From contig JACVTC010000133.1 in the NCBI GenBank assembly GCA_016946835.1, forward strand, positions 167,001 to 231,000: a stretch of 64,000 bases of DNA, written 5' to 3'. Source of the stretch: Neocallimastix lanati (nom. inval.) (taxonomy: Eukaryota; Neocallimastigomycota; Neocallimastigomycetes; Neocallimastigales; Neocallimastigaceae). Every line of letters begins with the position of its first letter. Positions within the stretch are counted from its first letter, which is position 1. The translations under genes were made by a program, and so were the position numbers. The notes beneath the pieces are model-generated. The model made no database searches, was not told where the DNA came from, and was given only the letters and a program-made list of their open reading frames with translations. Positions 12,619 to 23,180 of the stretch are shown here, piece after piece.

Positions 12619-14431
12619 ATGAATCATCATAATGTCACATCAGAAGGTTTATTATCAGTTTAAAGTATAACAGCATTTTTTTTTTTTTATAAAAAAAAAA
12701 GCAAGAAAATAAATATTAATTAATAATATTTTGTGTTATGTAAATTTTTTATAGATAGATATATTAAAGATTTAAAAAGTTTAATTGTTAATTATAACCT
12801 ATATGATATAATAGACGAAGAATATTATGAATGGTCATGTTCAATTAATAATAATAATAATGATAATAATAATGAATCTATATATTATATAAGTCCAATT
12901 TACAAAATTTGTGATAAAAAATGGTAAGTTCATATAATTAAAAAAAAATAAAAAAAAAAAAAAAATTATTTTATTATATCTTTTTAAATTATTTAGAAAT
13001 GAAATGTTATTTGTTTATATAATTCTTAATTTATATTTATTTACCTCATTTATTAATATATATATATATTTTTTTAAATAAAAAATAAAGGCAAATTATT
13101 ATTAAAGATATTAATAACTCCTTAATTTCTTTAATTTTGCGTTTAGTACCCGATGACAAAATAAAAAACAATGAAAAAGAGAATGTCAATGAAGAGGTCA
13201 ATTCCAAATTTGTTATATCTTTTCGTAATCACCGTTATTTTATTCCAAAAGGTATTTTATTATTATTTATTTATTAAAAAAAAAAAAAAAAAAAGAAAAA
13301 CTTTTAATATATTATTTTTCTTTTTGTTAATTCTTATTATTTTTTTCTAATTTAATTTATTTTTTTTTTTATATTTATTTTTTATTTTAATATTTACCCT
13401 TTATAGTATCTTCATTTTATTGTTTTAATAAAGAAAATAAATATCAACATGAGTTTATTATAAATAAAAATACATTTAAAAATGATATAGTAGGATTTTT
13501 AATTGATGAAAATAGTAAAATGGATCTTGGAGTATACATTCAAATTTATAAAGAAAATGTTTATGGTATATTGTTATTAAAATTTTGATATACATATGTA
13601 TCCTTTTTATTTTATTTTATTTTTATTATTTTTTTAAAAAAAAAAATAAATATAAAGGAAATATATTAAATAATGCATTAAATAAATAAATAATGAATAA
13701 ATTTATTTAAATAAATATTAATATATATATATATATATATATAAATTATATAATATCTAAAAGATTATGTAAAAGAAATGAAAAATTTAATAAAAAATGA
13801 TAGTAACCGAAAAATTATCGGAGAAGACCTATTTGAATGTCCACTTGTTAATTGGTGTAGTATTGGTAAGTTAGATCGTAGTCCGGAATTTGAAATTGGT
13901 GGTAATAAATGGTAATTAATAACAACAACAATTATAATAATGATAATAATTATAATTCTTTTTTATAAATAATATTTAAATAAAAAAAAAATTTTTTTTT
14001 TCTTACATATATATAGTTTTTTTTTTTATTTTTTTATTTTTTTATTTTTTACTTTTTATTTTTTTTTGTATAATAGAGTAAATGAATGAATTATTTATTA
14101 ATTACATATGTATATATATATTAATATAATTTTATTATATAGGAAAATTCAATTTAATCGCACTAATATAAAAAAAAATATCGCTACTTTCAAATTAATT
14201 AATTCCTCTATTGGTGATAATACTGAATTTGTTTTTGTTAATCTTGTACTTTACATTCGTAAATTTTATGAATTACACTCTGATGAAACTAAAGGTATAA
14301 AATAATAATAATAATTCATTTTTCATTATGTATAATAAATATATATAAATCTATTATGAAATTTATATATTAATCATTAACATGATAAAATTATATATAT
14401 ATATATATATATACTTAAAAATAAACCATAA

Positions 14432-14462
<31 letters not shown>

Positions 14463-14644
14463 ATTAATAAATAAAAAAAAAACTTATAAATGTAGTATTT
14501 ATTTCATTCCAATGTTTTAATAAAACTAATAATGAATATACATTCGAAAAGGAACTCAATCCAGGAACTAAAGAATTAATAGAAAATGGTGAAGCTATAT
14601 TCGGATTTTATATTCGAGTTTATAATAATACTGTTTTATTTTAA
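12619..14644 (+). CDS. Tandem MATH (TRAF-homology) domain protein, seven exons
   Basis: My exon model is 12619-12646, 12755-12923, 13091-13251, 13407-13565, 13764-13911, 14143-14294 and 14496-14644, giving 966 nt and 321 residues. Every junction keeps frame and uses GT/AG ends; the first donor (GTTTAT) is the weakest. Two MATH-type domains follow one another: residues ~30-170 (YEWSCSI, then CDKKWQIIIKDI, RFIPK-like strand, VSSFYCFN, VGFLIDEN) and ~190-321 (LVNWCSI, GGNKWKIQFN, VFISFQCFN, AIFGFYIRVYNN). MATH domains bind short peptides and act as adaptors in ubiquitin and signalling proteins. No BTB, UCH or RING partner is present, so this would be a stand-alone adaptor. The two domains have introns at equivalent places and phases, so the second arose by duplication of a three-exon block. 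An asparagine-rich insert sits in domain 1. Confidence 0.75.
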
Positions 14645-14833
14645 TTTTTTATTTATCTTTTTTTCTTTCTCTCTCTCTCTCTCTTTTTTTTTTATTTGAA
14701 CATATATTCAATAAAAAAAAAAAAAACTTTTATAAAAAATAAATAACTTAAAGTAAATAAATAAATAAATAAATAAATAGATAAATAAATTAATTGAATT
14801 TTACAAATATTTTATTAATTCGCTATCTGTATT

Positions 14834-14876
<43 letters not shown>

Positions 14877-15319
14877 TATATATATATATAAAATTTTATT
14901 ATTTATTATTTATTATTATATATTATAAATATATATACATTTTTTATTTTTATTATTTTTATTTTTTATTTTTACTTTTTTTTTATTTTTATATTTTTTT
15001 TTTAATTCATTAGTTTAATAAATTTTAAATACATAATATATATTTTGTGATTCTTGATTTACTTTTTTTTTTTTTCTTTTTTTTTCTTTTTTTTTAACAA
15101 AAAAAATTCAAATTACAATTATTATTACAATTTTTATAAAAATATATATCATGAAATTGAAGTAATTCGATAAAATATATATATATATATCATCATTAAG
15201 TATATAATTATTTAAATTAGTTTTTATATAAATATATATATATAATACAAGAAAAAAGTTTTAATATTATATATAGATTTTTTTTTTACTACATTTATAC
15301 ATAAATGATTTATATTACT

Positions 15320-15362
<43 letters not shown>

Positions 15363-15639
15363 GATTATCCTATCATAATTAATTATTATTTTTATTATTA
15401 ATGTTTTTAATATTGATTATTATTAATTTTTTTTTTTTTTTTTTTTTATTTTTTATTTTTTTTTATTTTTATTTAAATAGTTGTTATCATTATTATTACT
15501 ATTATTTTACATTATTTTAGTAGATATATTGATTGTTCTACTAGTAATAGTAATGTTTTCTTATTAACTTCTGTGGTTTATTCACTAGCTTCAAAAATAT
15601 TATATATTATATTGTAGCTTGATCCTTTATCATCTTTAT
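14645..15639. other. T-tract-rich intergenic
   Basis: Contains T runs of roughly 37-40 at 14836-14873 and 15321-15358, a short CT repeat at about 14668 and TA repeats. It separates two convergent genes and would hold both 3' UTRs. No coding signal. Confidence 0.7.
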
Positions 15640-18600
15640 TTATTTTGGTATTAGTGTAGGTTCATCCTCTAATTCTTCTGTCACAACTTCTATAATACTA
15701 TTAATATCATCAGAATTAAGTTCTTCTTCTTCTTCATCATCATACTTTCTACTCCTAGTGATGGTAACTGTTTTTGTTGAGGTTGATGTTGAAGTTGGAA
15801 TTTCTACTTCTGAGGTAGTCATTTTATACTCTATCACTTCAGTGGCTATATATTCTGGTTCTTCTGTCACAACTTCTATAATACCATTAATATCATCAGA
15901 ATTAAGTTCTTCTTCTTCTTCTTCATCATCATACTTTCTACTCCTAGTGATGGTAACTGTTTTTGTTGAGGTTGATGTTGAAGTTGGAATTTCTACTTCT
16001 GAGGTAGTCATTTTATACTCTATCACTTCAGTGGCTATATATTCTGGTTCTTCTGTCACAACTTCTATAATACTATTAATATCATCAGAATTAAGTTCTT
16101 CTTCTTCTTCTTCATCATCATACTTTCTACTCCTAGTGATGGTAACTGTTTTTGTTGAGGTTGATGTTGAAGTTGGAATTTCTACTTCTGAGGTAGTCAT
16201 TTTATACTCTATCACTTCAGTGGCTATATATTCTGGTTCTTCTGTCACAACTTCTATAATACCATTAATATCATCAGAATTAAGTTCTTCTTCTTCTTCT
16301 TCATCATCATACTTTCTACTCCTAGTGATGGTAACTGTTTTTGTTGAGGTTGATGTTGAAGTTGGAATTTCTACTTCTGAGGTAGTCATTTTATACTCTA
16401 TCACTTCAGTGGCTATATATTCTGGTTCTTCTGTCACAACTTCTATAATACCATTAATATCATCAGAATTAGGTTCTTCTTCCTCTTCATCATCATACTT
16501 TTCACTTCTAGTAAGTGTTTCCATTGGTTCTGACGTTACAGAAGAAATTTCAATTTGTGATGTAATAGTATTCATTATATCTTCCTCCTCCTTAATTTTC
16601 TTTGAATCTAAGAAGTTTTTAAGTTTAAGAAAATGTTTATCAGAAATGCATATATTTTCTGCTTCACTTGTAGAATTAAATGGATAGAAAAAATGATTAT
16701 ATTCCACAGTATCAGCAAAATTATTGTCATACCAAAGATAGAAATGATCATTATTAATGGTTATTCTTTTAGAGAAATCATCCTTCTCTAATATAATAGT
16801 TTTATTTTGAAAGTATTTATCGTAAACAAGGGTAATCATATCTTTATTAATAGGATGAATATAGAATTTTTTATTATTACTACTTACTAAGTTGACAAAA
16901 TAAACCTCTTCCAAGAAAATAGCTACATCATTAAAGAAGACAGTAGTATCCATATTAAAATCAATATTATACTTTACTAAATCATCGGTTTCATATTGTT
17001 TACCACAATATAAGATGGCTTCAATTTTTAAAACACTTGAATTAGTATCTGAGAGATAACAATCATAGATTTTTTTTGTTGTTGTAGAATTTTCACTATC
17101 TTCAACATGATCAATATATCTCACGAAAAAGTCTTCAAAATATTTATATTTTTCCTTATCGTAGAAAGAAATCTGCTTTTTACAATTAGAGGCTGGAGAT
17201 AAAGTAGGAGTAGCAGTATTAATAGTCGTCGTCGTTGTAATCGTTGAACTTGGAATATATTTATCAAATGAGCATTGACCGAATTCACTTTGACAACCAT
17301 TTTCAACATAGCAAAGAGGAGAAAGATTATCCTCGGAATATTCAATACATTGACCATCCTTGGTACAACATCCTTTATCACATTTAATATCACCTGAGGA
17401 ATGACCACAGCCATTATAAATATTTAGTGGTGAAAAAATAGTGTACTTACCGTTATTTGCAAAACGGTTAGGCGTATCTTCAGAACCCAAATTATTGATA
17501 ACACCTTTTAAAGAAAGTTCTATTAATTTTTCTTTCATGAGTTCGTAAGTCCATTGAATTTCTGGATATTCTGACATAATGGTTGCAGCAATACCTGTTA
17601 CAATAGGAGTAGCACAAGACGTTCCACGTTTCCAATCATAACCTTTCTTGTTATTATTTGTAGCAAAATATACTTGTCCAGGAGCATGAATATCTATACA
17701 TTTTCCATAATTAGAATAAGAAGCAGCATTGTAGGCCTCTTCAATAAAATCATTTCTTACATCTCCAGTGGCACCAACAGCAATGACTCCATCGTATTCA
17801 GAGTAATAATTAAAGCTAGTTTTAATGTTTGTACAACCATTACGACCTTCGTTACCAGAAGCAACAATAAGAATAAATCCTGCATTAATTAATTCAGTAA
17901 TTTTTTCTTGAGTGACTTTACTATAATTAGTCCAATTTCCTCTTGAAAGATTAATCACTGTTTTATGAGGTGTACCGTTTTGTTTTATATAATCAAATGC
18001 TGCCAAAGTATCACTTAATTGTAAACTTGTAGAAAGCATATGAATATTGGCCTTTTTAGCGACACCAAATATAGAACCAGCAGATATTGAGGCGACCATC
18101 ACCCCATGATCTGGATAGGTGTCATCAAAGGTACAAAAGTTCTTATTATCTTCCGTTACTGGATTGATTTTGGAACTTCTGATCACTGCATCACAAACAA
18201 CGACACGTTTATCCTCTTTCTCTTCATAGTAATTAAAATCGGTAAGATTTAAATCAATACCAGCATCAATAAGATAAATATCAATACCTTTTCCAGCAGA
18301 AGCAGGATAATAATAATTATTATCATATTTCTTAGTATTATCCTTAATATATTTTGCTTGTGATATTAATGATAAATGGGAAAAAGAATTAGTAAAAAGA
18401 GTTTTTTGTTCTTGAACATTAACATCAGTCCAATTAGTTTCCTTTTTAATATACTGTTGATCATAATAATGATTAGATATTTCTTCATCAGCAACTTGAT
18501 ATTTCATTTCTACAGACTTTTCACAATCAATTACATTAGGTAATTTCATTACTTCTTCGACAATATCATCAGAAAGATAGACATTAATAGCATAATAATT

Positions 18601-19098
18601 GGCGACAGGACAAATATGATTAATTAAATTAGAATCAATATAAATGTATTCTTCGTCGTCATTGTTACTTAAACCATTTTCAATTTCGAATTCTGTTGAA
18701 TTAAAGTTACGTTTATAATTATTGCTTTTTGAATTAAAGTTAAGTTTATAATTATTGCTTTTTGGTCTATTTGTATTATTAAATATATAATTAATATTTT
18801 TATTTATATTATTACGTTTTTTCAATGAAATGTTTTCAAGTTCATTTAATTTTTCATCTTTCTCCCCATTTTCTAATATATAAGTATCTGCATTATCAAT
18901 AATAATTTCATATATATCATTCATTCTATCATTGACTAAATTATCAATAGCATTTTGAATTTCCTCACTTTCTTTATCATATTCTTTATCATTTTCACTT
19001 CTTCGAATAGATACTATATAATAATTGTTTTCTGCATAAACTTTAATAATAAGTTCAAAAATTTCAATTATAATGAAAAATAATGAATAATAATTCAT
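15640..19098 (-). CDS. Secreted subtilisin-like serine protease with CBM18 and repeat tail
   Basis: A single exon of 1152 residues. Residues 1-22 form a signal peptide ending KVYA. About 25-205 is a propeptide with inhibitor-I9-like strands (YYIVSIRR; YYAINVYLSDDIVEEVMKLP). The S8 catalytic domain spans ~240-555, with Asp278 (IYLIDAGID), His331 (PDHGVMVAS), the oxyanion Asn416 (ASGNEG) and Ser494 (GTSCATPIV). Residues ~562-610 have the hevein/CBM18 cysteine pattern (YNGCGHSSGD, CDKGCCTKDGQC, NGCQSEFGQC). A Thr-rich linker leads to an unassigned ~220-residue domain and then about five copies of a 63-residue acidic/Thr-Ser repeat. All triad residues are present, so activity is likely, with chitin or glycan binding anchoring the enzyme. 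The S8 fold and CBM18 calls are family knowledge; the middle domain is unknown. No transmembrane or GPI signal is seen at the C terminus. Confidence 0.93.
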   Translation of the reverse strand: MNYYSLFFIIIEIFELIIKVYAENNYYIVSIRRSENDKEYDKESEEIQNAIDNLVNDRMNDIYEIIIDNADTYILENGEKDEKLNELENISLKKRNNINKNINYIFNNTNRPKSNNYKLNFNSKSNNYKRNFNSTEFEIENGLSNNDDEEYIYIDSNLINHICPVANYYAINVYLSDDIVEEVMKLPNVIDCEKSVEMKYQVADEEISNHYYDQQYIKKETNWTDVNVQEQKTLFTNSFSHLSLISQAKYIKDNTKKYDNNYYYPASAGKGIDIYLIDAGIDLNLTDFNYYEEKEDKRVVVCDAVIRSSKINPVTEDNKNFCTFDDTYPDHGVMVASISAGSIFGVAKKANIHMLSTSLQLSDTLAAFDYIKQNGTPHKTVINLSRGNWTNYSKVTQEKITELINAGFILIVASGNEGRNGCTNIKTSFNYYSEYDGVIAVGATGDVRNDFIEEAYNAASYSNYGKCIDIHAPGQVYFATNNNKKGYDWKRGTSCATPIVTGIAATIMSEYPEIQWTYELMKEKLIELSLKGVINNLGSEDTPNRFANNGKYTIFSPLNIYNGCGHSSGDIKCDKGCCTKDGQCIEYSEDNLSPLCYVENGCQSEFGQCSFDKYIPSSTITTTTTINTATPTLSPASNCKKQISFYDKEKYKYFEDFFVRYIDHVEDSENSTTTKKIYDCYLSDTNSSVLKIEAILYCGKQYETDDLVKYNIDFNMDTTVFFNDVAIFLEEVYFVNLVSSNNKKFYIHPINKDMITLVYDKYFQNKTIILEKDDFSKRITINNDHFYLWYDNNFADTVEYNHFFYPFNSTSEAENICISDKHFLKLKNFLDSKKIKEEEDIMNTITSQIEISSVTSEPMETLTRSEKYDDEEEEEPNSDDINGIIEVVTEEPEYIATEVIEYKMTTSEVEIPTSTSTSTKTVTITRSRKYDDEEEEEELNSDDINGIIEVVTEEPEYIATEVIEYKMTTSEVEIPTSTSTSTKTVTITRSRKYDDEEEEEELNSDDINSIIEVVTEEPEYIATEVIEYKMTTSEVEIPTSTSTSTKTVTITRSRKYDDEEEEEELNSDDINGIIEVVTEEPEYIATEVIEYKMTTSEVEIPTSTSTSTKTVTITRSRKYDDEEEEELNSDDINSIIEVVTEELEDEPTLIPK
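15680..16510 (-). repeat. 189-bp in-frame coding tandem repeat of the subtilisin
   Basis: The motif CTACTCCTAGTGATGGTAAC recurs on the plus strand at 189-bp intervals (about 15750, 15939, 16128 and 16317), with a diverged fifth unit ending near 16510. Inner copies differ at only a handful of bases, including one codon for Gly or Ser after DDIN and the number of GAA codons in the acidic run. The unit encodes DDEEEEEELNSDDI, then IIEVVTEEPEYIATEVIEYK, then a Thr/Ser stretch likely to be O-glycosylated. Such near-identity suggests recent expansion or conversion, and array length should vary between strains. Confidence 0.95.
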
Positions 19099-19210
19099 TT
19101 TAATATATATTTATATATATTATATTTTTTTTTTACTTATTAATAATATTATTTTTTATATATATTCTAATTTATTAATTTCTTTCTATTTTCTTTTTTT
19201 TTTTTCTTTT

Positions 19211-19258
<48 letters not shown>

Positions 19259-20184
19259 TTTTATTATTATTATTATTATGTATAATTTATTTATGTTTTT
19301 GGTTTTCAATTAACATAATTTATATTATTTAAAAAGTATTTAAATTTTATTTTAAATAAATAAAATTTATAAATCATAAATTCATTTTTATTCTTCTATT
19401 TTCTTATTTATATATATATATTTTTTAGTACTTCATATGTATTAAATATTATTATATATAATATATATAATATACTATATATAATATATATATAAAGTCA
19501 ACTTTTTTATAAAAAAAAAAAAAAAGAAAAAAGAAAAAAGAAAAAAGAAAATAGTAAAATAAATAAAACCTTATTACTATTTTAATTTATTTTTTTTTTC
19601 CACAAGTTTAAAATAATAATTTTTTTTAAAATATTTAAAGTTTTTTTTTCTTTTCTGTTTATTAATATAAAATATAAATTAATTTATTAATAGTGATAAT
19701 TAATATTTATTTACTATTCATTTAATAATACATTTAATTTAATATAAAAATAAAATAAAAATCTCGATGATACTTTTATTTTGAATAATACTTTTTTTTT
19801 TTTTATTTATTTTATAATATATATATTTAATCTTAAATTTTTAAATTTTAATTTTTATTTTTTTTTTTTTTGTTATTTTGATTGAAGACTTCAAAATAAA
19901 AAATAAAATTTGACCAGGACCATTATATTATTACTTGATTAACTAAAGATTTATTTATTTATTTATTTATCTATTTATCTATTCATTTTATTAATTATTC
20001 AATTTTTTTTTGTTGTAATGTTTATTATTACAATTGAAATAAATTATTTCCTTTTATTTATAATTTATTATATTTGTTATTTATTAATAATATTATATAA
20101 GACTTCCATTTTTCTAAAATTTTTTGTATTTAATATTCTATTCTTTTTTTTTTTCTTTTTTTTTTTCTTTTTTTTTTTTTTTTG

Positions 20185-20215
<31 letters not shown>

Positions 20216-21276
20216 TTATTTGTTATTATTATCATTGTTACTAATAGATATTGATAAAGCATGAAAATTTATTGATGTTTCCCATTGAAGTATTTGTGTA
20301 AGTCTTATATTCTCCAAATTACAATTATTTCCTATAAACAATTTCATTTTATTAAAGTATTTAAACATTTCTAACAATTAACATTTTAAGAGTTTTCTTA
20401 TTACTATAATAATATTATTTAGTATTTAAATAATTTTTTTTTTTATTTTATAATCCTATATTTATTTTAATTTTATTATTATTTAAAGTTTCATTTTATA
20501 TCAATATCCTAAATTAATTTAATTAAAATCAGAAGTTTTTTGTTTTATTATTCTTAATATTTTTATTATTTACTTTATCATTCATTTATATTAATATTAC
20601 TATAATAATAATATTAGTCATAATATAATAATATTTATTATAATAATAATAATAATATAATGATAATTAAAAATTTTGATATAAATATTAATTACAATTT
20701 GTTATTTTCTTTTTCTTATTTTTTAAAAAAAAAAAATTATTTTGATTTTGTTAATAGAAATTTTAATAATAGTAAAATTTGAAGTAAAATTAATTTATTA
20801 TTTAATATATATTATTTTTTATATTATCTTATATTACCAATATAATGTATTCTCATACTTAACATTAAAGTTGAACCAATATTTGATAATAAAATTTTAT
20901 TAAAAAATACTATTTATAAAAGTTTGATTGGATTTAAGTGAATTAAATTTTAATAAATTTTAATTAAATTTGTAAAATATATTTAACTCAATAAATTACT
21001 TTTGATACATCTTAAAATATAAAAAAATATATCAATAATTTAATTTTTGTTTATTATGGATATAAATAAATGTATCAATAATTTAATTTTTGTTTATTAT
21101 AGATAAGTTAATTGATTTTTTTTTTCTATGTATGTATTTTATATAAAACACAATAAAACTAAATTAAAGCTTGTTCTATGAAATTTTAACTATTTTAAAT
21201 TATTAATTATTAATATATAAATATCACAATTACAATATATTCTTTCATAATTAATAATTAATTGTTTAAATTCAAC
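19099..21276. other. AT-rich intergenic upstream of subtilisin
   Basis: The promoter side of the subtilisin gene. Contains a T44-class tract at 19212-19255, a (TTTTG)n stretch near 20183-20212 and TA repeats. The frames open on both strands at 20018-20262 are poly-Phe/poly-Lys shadows. A 42-bp direct repeat with ATCAATAATTTAATTTTTGT lies at about 21030-21105. No gene seen. Confidence 0.7.
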
Positions 21277-21431
21277 TTAACAATTTTTTAAAAATAAAAA
21301 AAAAATAATACATGAAATATCAAAATTTAATAAAAAAAAAAAAACTTAGCAATCCTATTGTAAACTTTTTTTTATATTAAATTTTGATATTTCATGTATT
21401 ATTTTTTTTTTTATTTTTAAAAAATTGTTAA
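21277..21431. repeat. Inverted repeat, ~55-bp arms
   Basis: The left arm 21277-21331 and right arm 21376-21431 are complementary almost base for base, differing in A/T run length; the centre is TAATACATGAAATATCAAAA against its complement. The 44-nt loop includes the only mixed sequence (CTTAGCAATCCTATTGTAAA). It could be a small MITE or an RNA hairpin. Confidence 0.85.
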
Positions 21432-21565
21432 TTAATATAATAATTTTTGTAATTACCTTAAAGAGAAAATAAAAAATAAACAAACAAAAATATTATTTTT
21501 TATTTTATAATTTTTATTAAGTTAATTTTGCACTTTTATTATTATTATTATTTTTTTTTTATCTT

Positions 21566-21695
21566 TGTATTTTTAATTTCTTTAAGTAAAAATAAAAAGT
21601 ATGACTTTTTTTTTTAATTCAAATAGAAATTATTTTTAATTTCTTTAAGTAAAAATAAAAAGTATGACTTTTTTTTTTTAATTCAAATAGAAATT
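21566..21695. repeat. Direct repeat, two ~62-bp copies
   Basis: Two tandem copies of a unit that runs from TTTTTAATTTCTTTAAGTAA through AAAGTATGAC, a T run and AATTCAAATAGAAATTAT. They differ only in the T-run length. No coding content. Confidence 0.85.
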
Positions 21696-21767
21696 ATATA
21701 ATAAAAAGAAAAGTACAACTTTTTTCTTATTATATATTGTATTTATTTCATTCGGATTTACAACCTA

Positions 21768-21811
<44 letters not shown>

Positions 21812-22021
21812 AAAAAAAGGAAAAAAAAATTATTTGTGAATAGTTTTAATTGTAAAAAAATTTTAAAACCTAGAGTTAATTTATTATGGTTCTCTTTTAA
21901 TATTTATAAATACTTAATCATATAATTAATGGTGAAGAAATGAAAATATTAATAAATATAAATTAATTTTTTATAAAAACAGAATAAAGAATATTAAATA
22001 TCAATTATATATAAAAAATTT
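21696..22021. other. AT-rich gap with A tract
   Basis: Includes an A38-class run at about 21772-21809. A 62-codon frame here is a poly-Lys shadow with no family resemblance. Confidence 0.6.
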
Positions 22022-22168
22022 TTAAAAAGTACATGAGGCGGAACGAATCAATTCCTACAGGAATATAAAAAAGTATTATAATTATAACATAATAAATATA
22101 CATAATAAATGTAACATTATAGTACTACACATAAATGATTCCATACATAAAAAAATTGTAAATACAAG

Positions 22169-22205
<37 letters not shown>

Positions 22206-22364
22206 AAAAAATTGAAAAAGATACATGAAAGAAAAATGGTACTATTTCACCCTCAATACTACGAGAATTAAAATGGTTTTCTCTCAGTGAACCTCTTAGA
22301 AGGTAATTGGTCCCTGATGGACATAATTTATTATCGTTATGATAAAATAAAACAAAAACATTAT
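22022..22364 (-). CDS. Terminal two exons of an unidentified protein gene
   Basis: On the minus strand an exon at 22364-22225 follows an ACATTTTCAG acceptor. It reads DNVFVLFYHNDNKL, CPSGTNYLLRGSLREN, then HFNSRSIEGEIVPFFFH, and stops at a GTATCT donor. A second exon at 22054-22022, after acceptor CCTGTAG, adds ELIRSASCTF and TAA in the same phase. The intron between contains an A35-class run. Base composition and codon pattern set both pieces apart from the flanks. The protein is not recognised. No upstream exon is visible before the LRR gene, so this is either a gene with distant 5' exons or a truncated remnant. Confidence 0.45.
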
Positions 22365-22627
22365 CTGAAAATGTTAGAGAAGAGATTATATACTTATAAT
22401 TTGTACATTTAATATTTTAATATTTTATAGTAATCAAATTTAACACAAATTTTGTTATTATTAATATTTATTTGTAATTTGTTAATATTTTAATTATTAT
22501 TTTATTGTATTTTATTTATTATTTTTATATTTATCTATTTATATATAAGTGTATTTATTTATTTACTTTATTTTTTTTTTATTTTTTTTTATATTTCAAT
22601 TTTTTTTTTTTTTTTTTTTTTTTAATC

Positions 22628-23180
22628 TTGTTATTTCATAATTATTATTAGTACTATATACTATTTATAATATATATAATATATATTTTATATATTTATA
22701 TTTTTTTTATTATTTTTTTTTTTTTGAAGCACTTATCATATTAATTATTATTATTATTATTTTTATTCTTTTTATAACATGTAACTACTACAAAAATCAA
22801 TATATATGTTACATAAGATGTTTTAGAGGAAAATGTTTCATATTCATCACATTTTCCTATATCATTTACATCATTATTATGTAATTTGTTATTACATAAT
22901 TATTGTTAGTACTATATATACTATTTATAACATATATAGTATATATATTTATATTATTTTTATTATTATTATTATTTTTCTTTTTTTTTTTGAAATATTT
23001 ATCTTATTAATTATTATTATTATTTTTTTTATTCTTTTTACAGCATGTAACTATGAGAATTAGGAGAATAATCACTACGACTACTACTACAAAAATCAAT
23101 TTATATGTTTTATAAGACGTTTTAGAAGAAGTTTCATATTCAACACATTTTCCTATATCATTTACATCATTATTGAATTC
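22628..23180 (-). repeat. Tandem duplication covering the LRR gene's last exon
   Basis: Copy 1 (about 22628-22882) and copy 2 (about 22886-23180) share, in order, GTTATTNCATAATTATTNTTAGTACTATATA, the TTTATAAN block, a T-rich stretch, CTTTTTANANCATGTAACTA, ACTACAAAAATCAAT and TTTTCCTATATCATTTACATCATTATT. Copy 2 contains the live last exon of the LRR gene. Copy 1 lacks about 30 bp of the membrane-segment coding sequence. Confidence 0.8.
22728..22870 (-). pseudogene. Duplicate, shortened last exon of the LRR gene
   Basis: It matches the C-terminal exon of the neighbouring LRR gene: the segment encoding NNDVNDIGK and the basic tail are recognisable on the minus strand. The region coding for the hydrophobic core is missing and the frame is not kept. 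It lies downstream of the functional stop codon, so it would be at most 3' UTR. Confidence 0.7.

Noticed and set aside
15758-16687. 309-codon plus-strand frame opposite the subtilisin
   Set aside because: Antisense shadow of the 189-bp coding repeat. The repeat length is divisible by three, so the open antisense frame is copied with each unit.
17121-17414. 97-codon alternative frame inside the subtilisin
   Set aside because: Overlaps the CBM18 region in a different frame on the same strand; no family resemblance.
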